From the NCBI GenBank assembly GCA_009760855.2, contig WPIO01000048.1, forward strand, positions 2,205,001 through 2,269,000: DNA of 64,000 nt, in the 5' to 3' direction. Shown in pieces: positions 59,287-64,000 of the stretch. The stretch comes from Cristatella mucedo. Taxonomy: Eukaryota; Bryozoa; Phylactolaemata; Cristatellidae. A program made the translations under genes and the position numbers. The notes beneath the pieces are model-generated. The model did no database searches. It saw nothing but the letters and a program-made list of their open reading frames with translations, and had not been told where the DNA came from. Position 1 is the stretch's first letter. Each line of letters begins with the position of its first letter.

Positions 59287-62200
59287 ATAATAGTAATGCA
59301 TTTTTTTTTATAAGGCCCTCAGTGAACTCAATATCTTTCTAGGCACTTTACATTTGCTGCACATGAAGCATGATCGAATGGTTAGTGGTAACGTTCTAAA
59401 TGGCAAAAAGCATAACATGGTTAGAGGTGACACTCAAAGGGTCAGCATGCCAATATAGTTGGCGGCAGTGTACACAGTGTCAGCACGAACAGGCAGATAA
59501 AGGGTGGACCCATTGGATCTCTACTAATTTAGGCGAGAAAGTCCATCACGTGTCAAGATAGCATGCTTGCATCACGTGGCAAGATGGCACACAGCCGTCA
59601 AGCGTCAAGATAGTGCACTGCTGTCTTCCTCGACGGAACTAATATGACTCAGTGAAGCGAGTCCACAGGCTGCAGTGAGCTGCTGGTGCTGTGGTGCATA
59701 GTTGCGTTTTTAGCTTCTTTTTAAATTCCATCGAGTCAGGATAAGTCACGATGCCAGTAGGAAGAGAGTTCCAGGTTACGGGCACGAACTAAAGGCACGG
59801 TCTCTAAAGTATTTGAGGTTCATGCGAGGTATAGGTAAACGATTAGATTCCGAAAAGTGGGTGGTATGATAGCCTACTGGGGGATTGGACCTAATAGGTA
59901 GACTGGAGCCAAAGAATGAAGGGACCTAAAAGTGAGTGACAGAGACTTGAAGTCGGTGCTTGACTGGGAGCTGGTGCAGGTCGGCGAGAAGTGGTGTGAT
60001 GTTGCAACTGCGATCCTCACATCAGACAAGCCTAGCTGCAGAGTTTTTCACCAGCTGTAAGCACTTGATTGTACAGGTCGGTAGACCAGCAAGCTATGAG
60101 TTACAGAAGTCGAGACAGGATATCACAAATGCACGGACCACTTTAGATGTGGTATCCCTATCTAAGCAAGCCAAAGGTTAACTATGTTATGTAGCTGAAA
60201 GTAGACAGACTTGACGGTGGCACTGAAGTGGCTGTCTAATGAAAGTTCACATTGGAAGAGGACATCTAGATTTCCTTTAGACTCAACGGGGATATACTCG
60301 CAGGGCCGATTTTGAGCATTTAAGTTTTCCAATTTCTGAATCACATTTGGTTTTCCCACCCCATGCTTCAGTAGTTCCTAGGATAATCTTTATCCATTCA
60401 TTCACATCAATACTCTTGGATTTTCCAACGAATTAGTATCTGAACCATTGCAGTACAATACCAGTAGTGCCCAGGCAAGATGAGAGACACTTGAGAACTC
60501 AAGTGATCGGTAGTATCAAAAGCTGCCGAAAGATCGAGCGAAAAAGCAGAGAGACTCTACCTAAGTCTGCATTCCTAAGAAGACAGGTATACACTCAAAA
60601 TAATGTTGGCTTTGTGGAGTGATTAGCTGAAACTTACTAGACAGCTGTGAAGTTTCAATATGTGAGTTCAGCTGGTCTGCCACGACTCGCTATCATGTCT
60701 TTGACAAGAACGGTAGAAGGGAGACTGGGTGGAAGTTGCTCAAGTTCTCCTTGTCTAGTGTTGCTTTTTTGAGTATTGGCCTGACTAGGGCCTTTTTGAA
60801 AGGTGCTGGGACATGACCTGAGGCTAATGGCATATTTAGAATGTTAGCTATACAAGACCGAAGCAGATCTATGCATCGTCGGAGTAGGACAGAGGGATTA
60901 GGGTCTAGAGGACAAGTCGTCTTCTTTGATTGGGATATGAAGTTCAGGATGAGGTCATTCGTGGCCTACTGAATGTAGATATTGAGGTTAAACATGGAGG
61001 CATTGAGGGACAAGATTCCAGAGGGGTTGCTGCCACCCTAAGGATGGACTCCCTGATCTTGTCTATTTTGTTGACAAAGAAGCGATCAGCTAGATCATCG
61101 CAAGGATCACTAAGGTAAGTAGCAGAGAGGTTGGAAAGGGGTTGGGGGGACAGATGTCACTGGGCACCAAGGCCAAGGGGGTACCAAAAGCAAAATGGAT
61201 TGTGCATATGTTTTAAAAAACTTTCTAATGTGAGAATACTAATCTTAATTTCAAGCGAGTCTTTGTTTCAATGGACTTGACTCTTGCTGGCTGAGCTAGT
61301 TAAGCGTGTTTACCGACTTAAAACAAGCTGGAGCTTGATGCTCTGGCGGTATACATGCGACGATATGGAAACAGTGGGGGCTTCAAACACCATGTATTCG
61401 GCTGGCGCTAGCAGTGCAACAAGCACACGGCCGTTAACCCATCCGTCCGTGTTATAACTGCCCTTTCCGTCCACTCGCCCTATCCTGCCTTCAACAGGCA
61501 GGCTGCATCGTGCCAAGGGCGAGCTCGGCCTGCCATGCAGCGCCAATGGCTAGCCAGCGTACCGTGGCTGAGCACCGACATGCTATTAGCCCACACAAGT
61601 TAGGCTTACTGAACTGGCTGTGCTACAACAACATAGCAGTAACGTCCAGCCACTTGCCAGGTGTCCAAAAAAGGATACTGTCCACAAATTAAGACAATTT
61701 TTGTAAACTTTGATAGCCACAACTTGAAACTTGAGGAGTTCACGCTGCAAGTCAAGTATCCATTGTGGCTACCTTTGGTGGAACAATAGAGAGCACCTAC
61801 TTATTCTTTTCAGGATCAGCTCTGAGGTAGGAAGAACTGGGGAAAGTCTTAGCCATCACTGTCAAACGTGACTCTGCAACAAGGTGGAGTACAAGAGTTG
61901 GAGGCTATGAAAGCTATCAACGATGAACTGAACAGCATTGTAGGTCTTTTGGCGCAAATGCCTGAGGACAAGTGGAACACTTAAAACGCCATCTCCTACT
62001 TTGTATTGTGAACTTTAAACTTTTTGGGTCAGTTGCCATTTGGTACAGCATCTTACGAAGAATGACATCGTTCAGAAATACAGGACCCAAAGATGCATTT
62101 AAAAGACACCTCATGTTACCTCTATTCTCTTGAGATTGAGTTGTCAAGACTTCAAGAAGACCTGCGCCAGGAATCGCTACTAGATGCCAAAAGAAGATGT

Positions 62201-63965
62201 GAATTGCGAGGAGTTGCAGCTGAACGAAGAATGCGCAAAAGGACACAAGAGGCCTGGCGAACTCTCTCAAGATGTTGACCTCACGGCAGAGGAGATTTCA
62301 AGAATCGTGACGGACAGCATATAGACTATCTCCGACAATAAATTACAATTGGGTTTACCCGACTCACAGATTTGATGCCAAATTTGGTTTCTTGTTGGAA
62401 GTTATGAAGCTTCTGAAGACACTTGACCAGACCAAACTCAGCCAGCAATGACTAGATCTTGTTCAGGCATTGATGGGGCAGAGCTGTACAGCAAAATATG
62501 TGACTGTAAAATGCTTCTTGCCAGACATCCCGACTCAGCACTAAAGACACAACTGGAATTCATTGTCTTTGATTATCAGCTAGTGAGAGGATGCGTTTCC
62601 TAATTTGAGAGTTGCCTTGCAAATCTCCTCACCATAGCTGTTTCAGTTGCCAGTTGAGACGTTCCTTTAGCAAGCTGAAGATAAATAATCCTGTCTTATC
62701 TGAGAGAATCAATGGGGTAAGATCAACTCTAGGATTAGGCCTTGCTAAGCATAGGAAAAGAAATACCAGAAAATCGACTTTCAAACTGTAATAGACCAGT
62801 GTGCCACGTTCAGGGCCCAGAAAAATTCACATAAGTTAAATCTGTGATAGCTACTTTGTACTGTTCTTGCAGTTAATAAAACTTTCTCGACTCCACATGG
62901 CTGCTAGCATTCTTTTGCATTTTTCTGCGATGGAGCTATTTTGCAGCAATTTTTGACAAGGGCGCCATTTGTAGCTTTGTCCCCGACGCCAAAAGGTCTC
63001 CCTACACCTCTGGTAAGGAACTAATCTGGGTGTGGTTAAAGAGATGGATCGTTGATATCAGTAGCATTTGTGGTTTGCGCATCAGTGATTCAACAATGTT
63101 TTTATAGAAGCTAGACTTGAGCTTTTTCTAGGATTGATTGGTAAGATCTACACTAGTCCTCATATCCCTGACGATGAACAGTGAGTTCTGATAGTTTATT
63201 GCTTTTTCAAGCTTGCACGTAGTTGATCCTAGCTTTGTTTGCAGTAAACCACAGACCGTCTGGGCGAGGGCACACAGTGCCCTTAGTCAGAGGTGCAAAC
63301 TCATCAAGCATGCCTGCCAGTGTTGTTTTGATAATCTCGAGCAGACAGCATCGATGTCAACGGTCTTAAGGTTTTCCGATTCACAAGTGACTTTGAATGC
63401 GGAGAAGGGCACATGAGATCTGCGTAAGGTCACATACGTAGAACTCGGTAATTATAGGTGATGATATCATGCAGTTGTAGGAGAAAATTTGGCCGAGTAT
63501 GTGACCCTAAATGTGAGCAGGGCCATGCACATGAGCCACAAGAGAAAATGAGTCAGTGCACGAAATTCAGTGCTGAAGGCGTCAGAAAGTGATAACAATG
63601 AATGTGTTAAAAATCACCTATAATCAGGAAAGATCGATTTCTTGCACACAGAATCGAAATGAGATAAGAGAGATTTGAGATAACGGAGGACTTGTACCTG
63701 GGAGGGGGCAAGAGACTACTGCCAACATTGGCAGCTTGTTGTCGGATGAACTCAAAACGATACACTCGAAAGACTGCTTCGACGGGACTGCAAACGGCTT
63801 GAAATTGAAGGATGAGTGTGTGATGACGGCGACTCTGCCGCCGGTTTTGATTAATCTAGGGGTATGAAAGAAGGAGAAGCCTGTTGGGGTTGCATCGTTA
63901 ATAGCCAGGCAGTTAACGATTTCAGCAAGATCTTGGTCAAGGCGAACAAGTCCAATTTTCATTCT
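59287..63965 (-). mobile_element. long LINE-A copy (3' tail to endonuclease) split by a hAT element
   Basis: On the minus strand the endonuclease part (63962-63624) reads [20 protein letters not shown] and FECIVLSSSDNKLPMLAVV, an APE-type domain. Linker sequence follows at 63500-63013, then RT and the C-terminal region at 61114-59287. All frames are broken. A segment at about 59515-59695 is absent from other LINE-A copies, and a hAT element lies at 61123-63012. The element may continue past the window edge. Confidence 0.85.
61123..63012 (+). mobile_element. hAT DNA transposon remnant (ZMYM1-like transposase), inserted in LINE-A
   Basis: The left end starts CAGAGAGGTTGGAAAGG, and the right end in reverse complement starts CAGAGGTGTAGGGAGACC. 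Both later share GGGGACA. The flanking 8-mers GTAAGTAG (61115-61122) and GTAAGGAA (63013-63020) fit a decayed hAT target duplication. The uninterrupted LINE-A at 35680 reads GTAAGGAG. Transposase traces on the plus strand are KRDSATRWSTR (about 61870), a RHPDSALKTQLEF segment (about 62530) and the C-terminal dimerisation zone LLTIAVSVAS with SFSKLKI (62620-62690). Stops and frameshifts make it inactive. Confidence 0.78.
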
Positions 63966-64000
63966 CAGTAATTACATCATTTACTATTAGGCATTTATTG

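Noticed and set aside
62093-62278. Plus-strand frame MHLKDTSCYLYSLEIELSRL as an independent small gene
   Set aside because: It lies inside the hAT element between two transposase segments and is most simply part of the decayed transposase.

Overview
The window looks like part of a repeat-rich invertebrate (metazoan) genome. The evidence is two conserved animal genes split by kilobase-scale GT-AG introns, many degenerate non-LTR retrotransposons, tRNA-derived SINEs and long microsatellites. No prokaryotic organisation is visible. I could not place the phylum.

Two real protein-coding genes could be reconstructed, both on the minus strand. (1) An LST8/mLST8 orthologue (the WD40 beta-propeller subunit of TOR complexes) occupies 38817 to 22129. 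Eight coding exons give 278 complete residues with every junction in phase. The start codon is backed by an in-frame upstream stop. The last exon (about 39 residues) was not found. (2) The 3' end of an organic anion transporter (SLCO/OATP family) occupies 54336 to 50483. Three exons were found with matching phases, ending at a stop codon. Its 5' exons lie beyond the recognisable part, probably to the right of the window.

Most of the rest is mobile DNA. LINE-A is an L2/CR1-like non-LTR element with (ATT)n-type 3' tails. It is present in at least a dozen truncated copies on both strands, plus two long copies (33139-36600 and 59287-63965) that keep traces of endonuclease and reverse transcriptase. 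LINE-B and a third group, LINE-C, are related older families. SINE-1 and SINE-2 are two tRNA-headed families, and the SINE-1 3' end is nearly the same hairpin as the LINE-A 3' end. There are also a hAT element with recognisable terminal repeats, a Tigger/pogo-like MITE, a perfect-looking foldback element, and a decayed copy of a dispersed transposon-like protein family (43430-44640). Elements are nested in one another at five places.

Layout: 1-1750 is GC-rich with triplet repeats and no recognised gene. 1884-5440 holds LINE-B, SINE-2, microsatellites, arm 1 of an inverted duplication and the MITE. 5575-11635 holds LINE-A copies. 12658-16209 holds SINE-2, arm 2 and a minisatellite. 16210-22128 is mostly unrecognised. 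22129-38817 is mLST8 with TE-filled introns. 39250-50000 holds SINEs, LINE-C, the transposon-like pseudogene and a GA microsatellite. 50483-54336 is the SLCO 3' end. 54575-64000 is nested LINEs with the hAT insertion. No new multi-gene system was found.
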